A stretch of 64,000 nucleotides of DNA from Miltoncostaea marina (GCF_018141525.1 NZ_CP064655.1:1054001-1118000), one strand, 5' to 3'; counted from the stretch's first letter, positions 1 to 8,353 are shown. A program made the numbers and translations. The notes: generated by a model from the sequence alone, not told the origin.

Positions 1-312
1 GCACGCCGCCTCGGCGTCGGCCACCCGGGCGACCGTCCCGCCGGCCGCCGCGACCCGCTCCTCGAGCCGGTCGAGCAGGGCGGGCAGGTTGCGCACGCTG
101 CGCCGGCGGATCTCCCGCGTGCGCAGGCGCATCTCGGCGAAGGGCTGCTCGGCGCCGATGCGCGCCCGGCCCGCGGCCCAGCTGGCGGCCGCCGTGCGCA
201 GGTTGCCGCCCAGCTCGTCGTCGGCCAGCGCGGCGCGGGTGCGCTCGCGCAGGGGCTCGCTCGCCTCCGGGTAGGCGACGTGCGGCCGCCCCCGGGCCGG
301 GCCGTCGCTCAC
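1..312 (-). CDS. lutB: LutB/LldF-type iron-sulfur protein, N-terminal part (cut by window edge)
   Basis: Only the first 104 codons are inside the window. The GTG start overlaps the TGA of the lutA-like gene upstream (GTGA), which shows translational coupling. The visible part has the N-terminal pattern of LutB/LldF proteins: a basic helix with repeated arginines (RLRTREIRRRSVRNLPALL) followed by a LEERVAAAGG segment. LutB carries the ferredoxin-like 4Fe-4S sites in its C-terminal half, which lies outside. In the LutABC family the complex oxidises L-lactate to pyruvate in the cytoplasm. Identification rests on this N-terminus plus the adjacent lutA. Confidence 0.75.
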   Translation of the reverse strand, partial: MSDGPARGRPHVAYPEASEPLRERTRAALADDELGGNLRTAAASWAAGRARIGAEQPFAEMRLRTREIRRRSVRNLPALLDRLEERVAAAGGTVARVADAEAAC

Positions 313-1016
313 TCGGCCAGCACCTCGGCCAGGTGGCGCACCCGCAGCGGGATGCCGCAGCGGCGCGCCCGGCCCGCGATGTGCATGAGGCACGACAGGT
401 CGCACGCCACCAGCTCGTCGGCCCCCGCCGCCGCGGCGTTGCGGGCCTTCTCCTCGCCCAGGCGCCCGGAGACCTCGGGGAAGTTGACGCTGAACGTGCC
501 GCCGAAGCCGCAGCAGACGTCGGTCTGGCCCATCTCGCGTAGCTCCAGGCCCTCCACGCCGGCGATCACGGCGCGCGGGCTCTCCCGCTCGCCCAGCAGC
601 CGCAGCATGTGGCAGGAGTCGTGGTAGGTGACCGACCCCGAGCCCGTCGGCTTCGGCCGCAGGCCGTGGGCGGCGAGGAACTGGCTGAGCTCGCTCGTGC
701 GCTCGGCCATCTCGCGGGCCTCGGCCTCCTCCGGCCGGCCGGCGAACAGGTCGGCGTAGCCGTGGCGGATCATGGCTGCGCACGAGCCGGAGGGCACCAC
801 GATCGGGTCGTCGCCGCGGAAGGCGCGCATCGCCTGGCGCGCGACCGGGCGCGCCTGGTCGGGGTGGCCCGAGCTCCAGCCCGGCTGGCCGCAGCAGGTC
901 TGCCGGCGCGGCACGACCACCTCGACGCCCGCGCGCTCCAGCACGGCGCGCGCCGCGGCCGCCACGGACGGCGCGATCATGTCCGACAGGCACGTCCGCA
1001 TGAGCATGGCGCGCAT
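309..1016 (-). CDS. lutA: LutA/LldE-type (Fe-S)-binding oxidoreductase subunit
   Basis: About 235 residues. It has the two CCG-domain (DUF3390-type) motifs of this family: TCCGQPGWSSG near residue 40 and CCGFGGTFSV near residue 170. These cysteines bind an iron-sulfur cluster in LutA, GlpC and HdrB-type proteins. The frame stays open far upstream, but family proteins begin close to the MRTCLSDM motif, so I chose the ATG six residues before it. A longer start would run antisense through the tmRNA gene. It forms an operon with lutB (4-base overlap) and is divergent from ssrA. The likely role is electron transfer in L-lactate utilisation. Confidence 0.85.
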   Translation of the reverse strand: MRAMLMRTCLSDMIAPSVAAAARAVLERAGVEVVVPRRQTCCGQPGWSSGHPDQARPVARQAMRAFRGDDPIVVPSGSCAAMIRHGYADLFAGRPEEAEAREMAERTSELSQFLAAHGLRPKPTGSGSVTYHDSCHMLRLLGERESPRAVIAGVEGLELREMGQTDVCCGFGGTFSVNFPEVSGRLGEEKARNAAAAGADELVACDLSCLMHIAGRARRCGIPLRVRHLAEVLAE

Positions 1017-1061
1017 CGGGTGATCGTAGCGGCGGGCGGTGCTACCTTGTGGAGGACAGAC

Positions 1062-1428
1062 GGGCCCGATCCAGTTTCGACGGAGCGGAACCGCAACGGT
1101 AAGCGAGCCGCGGACCCGGAGGACCGCGTCAACAACCGGGAACCAACGGAGCTGCGGAGTCTTCTCCCAAGCTCGCTCTCGCTGCCTAAACAGCAGTAGA
1201 TGAGAGCCATCGGCCTCCCTTCGGGTCGTGAGGGAGATCACCGGTGTCAGCCAGCGACCCTGGCTCGGCGGCAACGGCACTCGGCCGCCGGGTGAGATCG
1301 CAGGAGCGCCTGGCGGGGGTGCGGTCGGTCGACGGTGACGCCCCCCGTGAGATCCTCACCGCCGACTGCGCTCGGAGAAGCCGTTGGGGGAACGCTTTCG
1401 GACGCCGGGGCAGTGCCGGCCGGGTCCA
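1062..1428 (+). ncRNA. ssrA: Transfer-messenger RNA (tmRNA)
   Basis: The 5' end GGGCCCG pairs with CGGGTCC at 1421-1427. The third pair is G-U, the alanyl-tRNA synthetase identity mark, and A follows as discriminator. The D-arm-like CAGTTTCGAC follows the 5' acceptor strand. The tag frame ends GCT CTC GCT GCC TAA, as in actinobacterial tmRNAs. If GCT at about 1149 is the resume codon, the tag reads AAESSPKLALAA. The conserved CGGAGAAGCC segment precedes the T-arm (stem GCCGG/CCGGC at 1404-1420). The T-loop reads GGCAGTG instead of the usual TTCRANY, and CCA is not encoded. A possible -10 (TACCTT) lies at 1043-1048. Role: rescue of stalled ribosomes. Confidence 0.88.
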
Positions 1429-1443
1429 CTGCGGAAGGTCGTA

Positions 1444-1480
1444 CCGGGGGTCGGAGCCAACGCTCCGGCCCCCGGTCTCG
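1444..1480 (+). terminator. Strong hairpin after tmRNA
   Basis: The arms at 1444-1457 and 1462-1475 form a 14-pair stem (one G-U) around a CAAC loop, followed by TCTCGTT. It separates the tmRNA from the GreA/GreB-like gene and can serve as its 3' terminator. Confidence 0.75.
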
Positions 1481-1496
1481 TTGAGGGAGGCATGCG

Positions 1497-1943
1497 ATGT
1501 CGAAGGCGTTCGTGAACGAGGACGCGGCCGGCGGCGACGCGTCCGGGCGCCTGCCCGCGCGCCCGGCGGATCCCCAGCCCATCACGCCGCGCGGGCTGGC
1601 GGAGCTGCGCGAGGAGCTGGCCGAGCTCGACGGCTCCAGCCGGCGGGCGCACGTGCTCGAGCAGATCCTCGAGACCGTCGAGGTGCGCGAGCCGGAGCTC
1701 GAGGACGGCCGCGCCGGCTTCGGCTGCGTGGTCGACGTGGAGCGCGGCACGGGCGCGCTTCGCCGCTACGAGCTCGCCGGCCCCGACGAGGCCGACCCGC
1801 GGGCGGGCCGGATCAGCGTCGCCTCGCCGCTCGGCGAGGCCCTCAGCGGACGCCGCGCCGGCGACGTCGTCGCGTTCGCGGCGCCGGCGGGGGAGGAGCG
1901 GATCCGCGTGCTCGAGGTATCGCTGCCCGGCGACGGCCGGTAG
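1497..1943 (+). CDS. GreA/GreB-family transcription factor-like protein
   Basis: 148 residues. The start MSKAFVNED resembles the opening of GreB-like proteins. Residues 30-65 form the helical coiled-coil arm (TPRGLAELREELAEL). The C-terminal FKBP-like Gre domain is shown by SVASPLGEALSGRRAGDVV at about 108-126. Gre factors enter the RNA polymerase secondary channel and stimulate cleavage of backtracked RNA. Acidic residues at the arm tip are not obvious, so this could be a Gre homologue with another polymerase-binding role. The RBS GAGGGAGG lies 6 bases before the ATG. It is single, just after the tmRNA terminator. Confidence 0.8.
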   Translation: MSKAFVNEDAAGGDASGRLPARPADPQPITPRGLAELREELAELDGSSRRAHVLEQILETVEVREPELEDGRAGFGCVVDVERGTGALRRYELAGPDEADPRAGRISVASPLGEALSGRRAGDVVAFAAPAGEERIRVLEVSLPGDGR

Positions 1944-1997
1944 GCCGGCTCCCCGCCCGGCCGTCGCCGTCGCGTCGGGCGGTGATCGCCGGCACGG

Positions 1998-2804
1998 TCA
2001 GCCGGCGGCCGCCCACGCGGCGCGGCGCCGGTCGGCCTCGCCGCGGCGCCGGAGCCACCCGTGGAGCAGGACCGCCGCGAGCGCGACCTCGACGAGGTCG
2101 CCGCCGTAGTACATGAGCTGCGCCCCGGCCTGGAGCTCGGCGGCCTCGTGGGGCGTACCGGCCGGCCAGCCGTGTGCGTACATGAGCTTCGCCAGCACCG
2201 CGTGCAGGGCGGCCGCGGCCACGAGCGCCCCGGCACGCACCGCCGTGGACGGCCGCCGCGCGACCGGGTCGGAGCCGATCAGCGCCCAGGTGAGCAGGCA
2301 GCCGGCGGCCAGCACGTGGAGGTGGACGAGCGCGTGGAGCGGGGCGCTCGTGAGCGTCGCCGCGTAGAGCGGCGTGAGGTAGAGCAGGACGAGGCCGCCC
2401 ATGTCGAGCACGACCGCGGTCGCCGGATGGGTGACGCGGTGGGACCAGCCGCTGCGCAGCAGCGGCGCGACGCGCCGGCGGGCGCGGCGCGGGGCCGAGC
2501 GGATCGCGAGGGTCAGCGGCGCGCCGAGCACCAGCAGCACGGGCGCGGCCATCCCCACCACGATGTGCTGCGCGGCGTGGACCCGGAAGTCGGCGCCGGC
2601 GCGCGCGTCGACGGCCGGCGACAGCGCGGCCGCCAGCAGCGCCGTGCCCGCGAGGAAGGTCGAGACGCGCCATGCGGGCCAGGCCCGCCCCGCCGCCCGC
2701 CGCCGGCCCGCCGCGACGACGTAGGCGATGGCCGCCGCCGCGAGCCCCAGCAGGGGGAGCGCCCCGATGAGGGCGCCGGGGCCGGCGTGGAGGGCGGGCG
2801 CCAC
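1998..2804 (-). CDS. ctaG: CtaG-like (caa3-type) cytochrome oxidase assembly membrane protein
   Basis: 268 residues with about seven hydrophobic segments. The family signature HAAQHIVVGMAAPVLLVLGAPL lies at about residues 76-97, and further conserved histidines occur in the central segments (ALVHLHVLAAG) and near the C-terminus (LMYAHGW, MYYGGDLVE). Caa3-type CtaG proteins are needed for cytochrome c oxidase maturation, probably copper delivery, in the cytoplasmic membrane. The GTG start lies 3 bases after the stop of the DUF2243 gene, so the two form an operon. DUF2243 and CtaG commonly co-occur in actinobacteria. Confidence 0.85.
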   Translation of the reverse strand: MAPALHAGPGALIGALPLLGLAAAAIAYVVAAGRRRAAGRAWPAWRVSTFLAGTALLAAALSPAVDARAGADFRVHAAQHIVVGMAAPVLLVLGAPLTLAIRSAPRRARRRVAPLLRSGWSHRVTHPATAVVLDMGGLVLLYLTPLYAATLTSAPLHALVHLHVLAAGCLLTWALIGSDPVARRPSTAVRAGALVAAAALHAVLAKLMYAHGWPAGTPHEAAELQAGAQLMYYGGDLVEVALAAVLLHGWLRRRGEADRRRAAWAAAG

Positions 2805-2807
2805 CCG

Positions 2808-3227
2808 TCAGGCCCGGGCGGCCGCCGCCCCGCGGGCCCGCACCAGCAGCACGATCCCGATCACCAGCAGCACCGCCCCGCCCGCGTTCCAGGCCACGTC
2901 GTAGGGCGCGATGTCGACCTCGTAGCGGATCTGGTGGGTGCGCAGGACCTTGTGGTCGATGATCCCGTCCCAGAGCTGGAAGCCGCCGAGACCGAGGAAC
3001 GCGCCGGCGCGCGCGTGCGCGGCGTCGAGGGTCCCCCGCCGGCGCATGTCGGCGTGCAGGAAGAATCCCGCCACCAGCACCATCAGCTCCGCCGCGTGCA
3101 GCGCGCCGTCGGAGACCAGCGACACCTCGGGCGTCGAGCGGTCGTAGAAGTGGTGCCAGTGCAGCAGCTGGTGGAAGACGATCTCGTCGATCGCCGCCAT
3201 CAGGCCCGCCCCGATGGCGGCCCACAC
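2808..3227 (-). CDS. DUF2243 membrane protein
   Basis: 139 residues from a GTG start. DUF2243 hallmarks are present: a first membrane helix containing DEIVFHQLLHWHHFYD and the later segment LGGFQLWDGIIDHKVLRTHQ. There are four hydrophobic segments. The reading frame continues upstream for 23 codons (including the segment DHAAPPGRETTRSLW) to an in-frame TAG, but no ATG, GTG or TTG lies there. The GTG is therefore the only ordinary start, and a few N-terminal residues may be missing. The function is unknown; it is usually next to ctaG, as here. Confidence 0.8.
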   Translation of the reverse strand: MWAAIGAGLMAAIDEIVFHQLLHWHHFYDRSTPEVSLVSDGALHAAELMVLVAGFFLHADMRRRGTLDAAHARAGAFLGLGGFQLWDGIIDHKVLRTHQIRYEVDIAPYDVAWNAGGAVLLVIGIVLLVRARGAAAARA

Positions 3228-3348
3228 CCAGAGGGAGCGGGTGGTCTCGCGCCCGGGCGGCGCGGCGTGGTCGACGGTCGCGATGGCGTCGCCCTACCCG
3301 CGGGCGCCCGGGGGTGAACCGGGCGCATGCGGCATATGCTCGACGCGG

Positions 3349-4329
3349 ATGCAGGGGGCGCCGCAGCCGGCCGCAGGCTCCCGCCCGCCGGGCGGGGATC
3401 GCCTGCTGGCCGAGCTGCGCCGCGCGCTCGACGAGGGCCGGATCGACCGCGACGACCTCGAGCGCCTGATCGCGGCCGCCGGCCCGCCGGCCGGGCGCCC
3501 GCGGGCGACGCGCGTGCTGGAGGCGCTCGGCGCCGCAGTCGTCGCGCTGGGCGCCGCGCTCGCGTACGCGACCGCCTTCGCCGACATGCCGGACGCCGCC
3601 CAGCTCCTGACGCCGTTCGCCTTCCCCGCGGCGGCGTTCGCCGCGTTCGCGCTGCTGGCGCGCCGCGGGCGACCCGCGTGGGAGCTCGAGGTGGCGGCGT
3701 GCACGGCCCTCGCCGCCCTCGCCGTCGCGATCGCCGCCGCGTGGGCCGGCGCCGACCATGTGGCGCCCGACCGCTGGGCGGCCGGCGGATCGCTGGTCGT
3801 CGCGGTGGCCGCGGCCGCGCTCGCCCGGCGGCCGCCGGGCCTGGCGGCGGGGGCCGTGGGTCTCGCCATGGCCGCGATCGCCGGCGCGGACGCCCTGGCC
3901 TCCGTGGCCGGGCTCGAGGGCGCCGGCTTCGCCTGGCTGCAGCTCGGCCTGGGCGCGGCGGCGCTCGCGGCGGGCGCGGCGGCACTGGCCCGGCGCCCCC
4001 GGCTCGCCGGGCTGCTGCTGGGCGCCGGCGTGGTGCTGGTGGCCGTCGGGGCGCTGATCGGGGTGGTCGGCGACGGCGGGGACGTCGAGGGCCTCGGCGG
4101 GTGGCACGTCCTCCTGTCGCTGACGGTCGCGGCGGCGGTCGTGCTGGCCGCCACCCTGCGCATGCCCGCGCTGCTCGCGGCGGCCGCCGGCGCCGGCCTG
4201 CTCTGGCTCATGCTCGTGATCCCGGTCGCGGGCGGCAGCGCCGGCTGGGCGCTCGCGGTGGTCGCCATGGGGGCGGGCCTCGCGCTGCTCGGCGTGCTCG
4301 CGGCGCGCCTGGGGGATCGCCGGCGGTGA
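3349..4329 (+). CDS. DUF2157-like polytopic membrane protein
   Basis: 326 residues. A short cytoplasmic N-terminus contains a helical unit (LLAELRRALDEGRIDRDDLERLI), as in DUF2157/SHOCT-like leaders. It is followed by roughly ten alanine- and leucine-rich membrane segments with no charged catalytic motif. I chose the ATG at MQGAPQ because the longer frame upstream would be antisense to the DUF2243 gene and reads as low-complexity arginine/proline sequence. The function is unknown. It is divergent from the ctaG operon. Confidence 0.7.
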   Translation: MQGAPQPAAGSRPPGGDRLLAELRRALDEGRIDRDDLERLIAAAGPPAGRPRATRVLEALGAAVVALGAALAYATAFADMPDAAQLLTPFAFPAAAFAAFALLARRGRPAWELEVAACTALAALAVAIAAAWAGADHVAPDRWAAGGSLVVAVAAAALARRPPGLAAGAVGLAMAAIAGADALASVAGLEGAGFAWLQLGLGAAALAAGAAALARRPRLAGLLLGAGVVLVAVGALIGVVGDGGDVEGLGGWHVLLSLTVAAAVVLAATLRMPALLAAAAGAGLLWLMLVIPVAGGSAGWALAVVAMGAGLALLGVLAARLGDRRR

Positions 4330-4370
4330 GGCCCGCGGCGCCCGGGGCGCCGCGCTGTCATGCTCGGCCC

Positions 4371-4574
4371 GTGAGCGACGATCGCCGCGAGACGGGCCCC
4401 GCGGGTCCGCCGCCCGCCCTTGCCGAGGCCCGCTGCGCGGACTGCGGGCGCCCGATCGCGCGCCGCGCGGACGGCCGCTGGGCGCACCGCGCGCGCGGGG
4501 TCGTGGCCGCGTGCGACCTCGACGCCGACCACCCGGCGGTGCCGGAGGGGGCGCCGCCGCCGCAGGGCGCCTGA
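4371..4574 (+). CDS. Small putative zinc-ribbon protein
   Basis: 67 residues from a GTG start 42 bases after the previous gene. The centre holds CADCGRPIARRADGRWAHR followed by a further Cys (VAACDLDADHP), giving a C-x2-C...H...C arrangement able to bind one zinc ion. The rest is proline- and alanine-rich. I recognise no family. Codon positions are strongly GC-biased at the third base, as in the neighbours, so it is probably coding. Confidence 0.5.
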   Translation: MSDDRRETGPAGPPPALAEARCADCGRPIARRADGRWAHRARGVVAACDLDADHPAVPEGAPPPQGA

Positions 4575-4600
4575 GCCCGCCGCCGGGCGCCTCACGACCC

Positions 4601-5161
4601 TCAGCCCCGGGCGCCGGCGCCCTCGAGGAAGAGCGTGGTGACCGACGCGGCGGCGTCCTCCACGCCGGCGCCCTCCCCGGCGATCCGCAGCCCGGCGCGC
4701 AGGAGGCCGCCCCACATCTGGAGCAGCCACTCGGCCGGGACGTCCGCGCGCAACGCACCCTCGGCCTGCCCGCGCTGCACCAGCCGTCGCAGGGGCGCCC
4801 CGATGCGCTCCGCGGCCGCCTCGTCGACGGGTCCCGCCGCGCCGTTCAGCACCGCGTAGCGGGAACCCACCGACAGCAGCGCGCGGGCCGCGCGCGCGAC
4901 GGCCTCCTCGCACGGCACGGCGTCGAGGTGGGAGTCGTCCAGGCGCCGGCCGGCCTCGGCGAGCGCGGCGACCGCCATCCGCTCGAGCAGCGCCTCGCGG
5001 TTGGGGAAGGTGCGGTAGAGGGTCGCCCGGCTCACGCCGGCGGCGGCCGCGATCTCGGCCATGCTCGCCTGCGGCCGGGCGGCCAGCACGTCGGCGGCCA
5101 CCTCGAGGAGCAGCTCCTCCGAGCGGGCGTGCAGCGGGCGGGGGGCGGCGGCGGAGGCCAT
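4601..5161 (-). CDS. TetR-family transcriptional repressor
   Basis: 186 residues. The N-terminal TetR helix-turn-helix lies at about residues 28-55 (SMAEIAAAAGVSRATLYRTF, followed by NREALLERM). The C-terminal 120 residues are a helical ligand-binding and dimer domain with no diagnostic sequence. It is divergent from the MMPL transporter with an 80-base gap that contains an 18-base inverted repeat. It therefore most likely represses the transporter and itself until a drug or lipid ligand binds. Confidence 0.9.
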   Translation of the reverse strand: MASAAAPRPLHARSEELLLEVAADVLAARPQASMAEIAAAAGVSRATLYRTFPNREALLERMAVAALAEAGRRLDDSHLDAVPCEEAVARAARALLSVGSRYAVLNGAAGPVDEAAAERIGAPLRRLVQRGQAEGALRADVPAEWLLQMWGGLLRAGLRIAGEGAGVEDAAASVTTLFLEGAGARG

Positions 5162-5189
5162 CGGCCGGCCGAGACTAGCCGCTTGCGCA

Positions 5190-5207
5190 TGAGACATCAA
5201 TGTCTCA
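5190..5207. promoter_or_regulatory. Probable TetR operator
   Basis: Perfect inverted repeat TGAGACAT-CA-ATGTCTCA between the divergent TetR and MMPL genes, 28 bases before the TetR start and 33 before the MMPL start. Size and symmetry fit a TetR dimer site. Confidence 0.7.
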
Positions 5208-5240
5208 GAATGCGCCGTCGCTATTTCATCAACCTCTGGA

Positions 5241-7388
5241 GTGCCCGTGTTCCGACGCATCGGCGCGATCGTCGCCGCGCATCCGTGGCGCGTCATCGCC
5301 GTCTGGGTCCTGGCCTTCGCGCTCGTCGTGCCCTTCGCGCCGACGCTCGCCGACGTCAGCAACTCCGACCAGACCAGCTTCCTGCCCGCAGACCGCGAGT
5401 CCGTCCAGGCGCAGGAGGTCGCGGACGAGCACTTCCCGGACGCCTCCGGGGCCACGTCGGTGCTTGTGGTCGACCGCGCCGACGGCGGGCCCCTCACCGC
5501 CGCGGACCGCGCGAGGGTGGGCGCGCTGGCCGAGCGCCTGGCCGGGGCGGGCATCCCGGCCGTGACCGGCGCGGTCACCGGCGCCGAGCAGGTGGCGCCC
5601 GACGGCACGGTGCAGCTCGTGCACGTGGCGTTCGACGGGCTCGCCACCGACGATCCGGTGACGGAGGCCGTCGCGGAGGTGCGCGACGAGGTCGCCGCCG
5701 CCCTGAGCGGCGGCGGGCTGCGCTCCCAGCTCGGGGGCGAGGCCGCCACGGTGGTCGACACCGAGGAGGCCTTCAGCTCGGCCGAGGCCATCACGGGCGT
5801 CGCGACCGTCGTGCTGATCCTGCTGCTGGTGGGCGTCATCTTCCGCAGCCCGGTCGCGGCGCTGCTGCCGATCGTCACGATCGGCCTGGTGTTCGCCCTG
5901 GCCACCTCGCTCGTCGCCCTGCTCGCCGACGCGACCGGCTTCGAGGTCGATGCGTCGCTCACCTCGCTGCTGATCGTGGTCCTGTTCGGCATCGGGACCG
6001 ACTACATCCTGTTCCTGCTCTTCCGCTACCGGGAGCGGCTGCGCGCCGGCGAGGAAGGCCGACCGGCGATCGCCGCCGCGGTGCACCGGGTGGGCGAGGC
6101 GATCGCCTCGTCGGCGCTCGTCGTGATCGTCGCCTTCCTCGCGCTGATGCTCTCCGACCTCGGCTCGTTCGAGAGCATGGCGCCGGGCCTCGCGATCTCG
6201 GTGACGGTCATGCTGCTGGCGAGCGTCACCCTCATCCCGGCGGTGGTCGCGCTCGTGGGCCCGCGCGTCTTCTGGCCCTCGAAGGCCTGGCGCACCGCGC
6301 CCGACGGGCCGTTCTTCCGCCGGGTGGGCGGGCTCATCCGCCGCCGCCCCGGCCGGGTGGCCCTGGCCTCGGGCGGCGTGCTGGTGGCGCTCGCCGCGGG
6401 GTCGCTGCTCTACACGGCCGACTACGACACGAGCTCGTCGCTGCCGAGCGACACGGAGTCGTCGCAGGCGTTCGCGACCCTGCGCGGCGCGTTCCCGGCC
6501 GGCGCGCTCAACCCGACCGAGGTCTACCTGTCGGGCGGCCGTGCGGCGGCGCGGGCCGGCGACCTGGCGGCCCGGCTCGGGCGGGTCCCCGGCGTCGCGG
6601 ACGTCAACACCCCGGTGGTGAGCGCCGACGGCCAGGTGGCGCGGGTCAGCGTGCTGCTGGCCGATCCGGCGGCCTCCGACGCGGCGATGGACGCGGTCGA
6701 GGGGCCGGTGCGCGCGGCGGCGCACGACTTCGCCGGCCCGGGCGAACGGGCGCTCGTGGGCGGCACCACCTCGGCCCACGTCGACGTGCGCGAGGCGGTG
6801 GAGCGCGACATGTCGGTCGTGTTCCCGGTCGCCGCGCTGCTCATCGCCGTGATCCTCGGGCTGCTGCTGCGCAGCCTCGTCGCGCCGCTCGTGCTGCTCG
6901 GGGCGGTGGCGCTCGGCTTCGCCGCGACGCTCGGCGCGGGGGTCGCCATCTTCCAGGGCGCCGCCGGCCAGCCGGGGCTGCTCTTCATGCTGCCGATCAT
7001 GCTCTACCTGTTCGTGATCGCGATCGGCACGGACTACAACATCCTCATGACCGCGCGCCTGCGCGAGGAGGTCACGCAGGGCCTCGACCGCCGCGCCGCC
7101 GCCGACATGGCGGTGGAGCACGCGGGGCCGGCGGTGGCCTCGGCCGGCGTGATCCTCGCCGGTACCTTCGCCTCGCTATCGCTCACCGGCGTGGGCCTGC
7201 TCGTGCAGATGGGCTCGGCCATCGCGCTCGGCGTGATGATCGTGGCGCTGCTGATGGCCTGCCTGCTGGTGCCGAGCATCGCGGCCCTGGCCGGCCACTG
7301 GTTCTGGTGGCCGGGGCACCGCGACGCGCCGGCGGCCGAGCCGGGCGGGCCCGCCGCGGAGGCGCGGCTGGAGCCGGCCGCCGACTAG
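5241..7388 (+). CDS. MMPL/RND-family membrane transporter
   Basis: 715 residues with two MMPL repeats. Each repeat has one helix, a large extracytoplasmic domain, then five helices. Typical signatures are GIGTDYILFLLFRYRERL at about residues 250-267 and AIGTDYNILMTARLREEV in the second half at about 594-611. These proteins export lipids or drugs using the proton gradient. The start is a GTG (MPVFRRIGAIV), and a second in-frame GTG lies two codons later. It is divergent from a TetR gene that probably regulates it. The substrate cannot be told from sequence. Confidence 0.9.
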   Translation: MPVFRRIGAIVAAHPWRVIAVWVLAFALVVPFAPTLADVSNSDQTSFLPADRESVQAQEVADEHFPDASGATSVLVVDRADGGPLTAADRARVGALAERLAGAGIPAVTGAVTGAEQVAPDGTVQLVHVAFDGLATDDPVTEAVAEVRDEVAAALSGGGLRSQLGGEAATVVDTEEAFSSAEAITGVATVVLILLLVGVIFRSPVAALLPIVTIGLVFALATSLVALLADATGFEVDASLTSLLIVVLFGIGTDYILFLLFRYRERLRAGEEGRPAIAAAVHRVGEAIASSALVVIVAFLALMLSDLGSFESMAPGLAISVTVMLLASVTLIPAVVALVGPRVFWPSKAWRTAPDGPFFRRVGGLIRRRPGRVALASGGVLVALAAGSLLYTADYDTSSSLPSDTESSQAFATLRGAFPAGALNPTEVYLSGGRAAARAGDLAARLGRVPGVADVNTPVVSADGQVARVSVLLADPAASDAAMDAVEGPVRAAAHDFAGPGERALVGGTTSAHVDVREAVERDMSVVFPVAALLIAVILGLLLRSLVAPLVLLGAVALGFAATLGAGVAIFQGAAGQPGLLFMLPIMLYLFVIAIGTDYNILMTARLREEVTQGLDRRAAADMAVEHAGPAVASAGVILAGTFASLSLTGVGLLVQMGSAIALGVMIVALLMACLLVPSIAALAGHWFWWPGHRDAPAAEPGGPAAEARLEPAAD

Positions 7389-7473
7389 GCCGCGGGACCC
7401 GGGGCGGGCGGTCGCCGGTTTCGGCGCCGGCCCGCCCGGGGATCCCCCGGCGGACCCCGAGAACGGAGAGCAC

Positions 7474-7560
7474 ATGGGCACGATGGTCCGGCGCGCCCTC
7501 ATCCTGGCAGCGCCCTTCCTCATCAAGCGCTTCCGCGACCGCAGGCGCGCCCGCCGGTAG
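7474..7560 (+). CDS. Very short basic peptide (28 residues)
   Basis: ATG preceded by GGAGAG at 7465-7470, ending at TAG 10 bases before yaaA. The peptide reads MGTMVRRALILAAPFLIKRF, then DRRRARR: a short hydrophobic helix followed by a strongly basic tail. It may be a membrane-associated microprotein. I recognise no family. Support is the good ribosome-binding site, the position between two genes on the same strand and the plausible amphipathic sequence. Confidence 0.4.
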   Translation: MGTMVRRALILAAPFLIKRFRDRRRARR

Positions 7561-7570
7561 CGTTCCGGCG

Positions 7571-8350
7571 GTGCGCCCGCCGGTCATCCTGCTGCCCCCG
7601 TCCGAGGGCAAGGCGACCGGCGGCCACGGGCCGCCGTGGCAGGCCGCCGGCGGCGCCTTCGCGGCGCTCGGCGACGAGCGGCGCCGGGTGCGCGACGCGG
7701 TCCGCGCGGTGCTCGCCGGCGGCGGGGACGCACCCGGGCGCCTGCTCGGCGCGCGTGGCCCGCACCTGGAGCGCGCCCTGGAGGGCTGGCGCCGGCTCGA
7801 CGAGGCGCCCACGCTGCCGGCCGCGGCGCGCTACTCGGGCGTCGTGTGGGGCGCGCTCGGGCCCGCGGACCTGGGCCGCGCCGCGCGGCGCCGGCTGGAG
7901 GAGCGGGTGCTCGTGCCGTCCGGGCTCTGGGGCCTCGTGGCCGCCGGCGACCCCCTGCCGGACTACCGGCTGCGGATGGGGGCCCGGGTGCCGCCGCTCG
8001 GGGCGCTGGCGGCCTTCTGGCGGCCGCGCGTCTCGGCGCTGGTGGCCGGGCGCGCCGCCGGCGGCTGGATCATCGACCTGCTGCCGCGCGAGCACGCCGC
8101 CGCCCTCGACCGGGCGGCGCTCGGCGACCGGCTGCTGCGCGTGGAGATCGTGGAGGACGGCCCGGACGGGCGCCGCCTGACCGGCCACGGCGGCAAGGCG
8201 CTCAAGGGGCGCCTGGCCCGCGCCCTGCTCGAACGTGACGCTCGCGATCCCGCCGCGATCGCGCGCCTGCGGGTGCCGGGCCTGCGCGCCGACCGGCGGG
8301 CGAGCGACCTCGATGGCCCGGCGCCGACGCTGGTGCTGCGGCGCGCCTGA
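7571..8350 (+). CDS. yaaA: YaaA-family peroxide stress protein
   Basis: 259 residues from GTG. It begins with the YaaA signature ILLPPSEGKATGG and has a central ARYSGVVWGAL (usually Y-x-G-x-V/L-Y) and the C-terminal HGGKALKGRLARALL, matching the K-x-x-RG helix of the family. E. coli YaaA limits iron and DNA damage during peroxide stress; the fold binds DNA. The longer open frame upstream overlaps the MMPL gene and is not coding. Same strand as the 28-residue peptide gene. Confidence 0.85.
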   Translation: MRPPVILLPPSEGKATGGHGPPWQAAGGAFAALGDERRRVRDAVRAVLAGGGDAPGRLLGARGPHLERALEGWRRLDEAPTLPAAARYSGVVWGALGPADLGRAARRRLEERVLVPSGLWGLVAAGDPLPDYRLRMGARVPPLGALAAFWRPRVSALVAGRAAGGWIIDLLPREHAAALDRAALGDRLLRVEIVEDGPDGRRLTGHGGKALKGRLARALLERDARDPAAIARLRVPGLRADRRASDLDGPAPTLVLRRA

Positions 8351-8353
8351 CGC

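Noticed and set aside
1062-1428. Integration site of a mobile element at the tmRNA 3' end
   Set aside because: No integrase gene and no second copy of the 3' end in the window.
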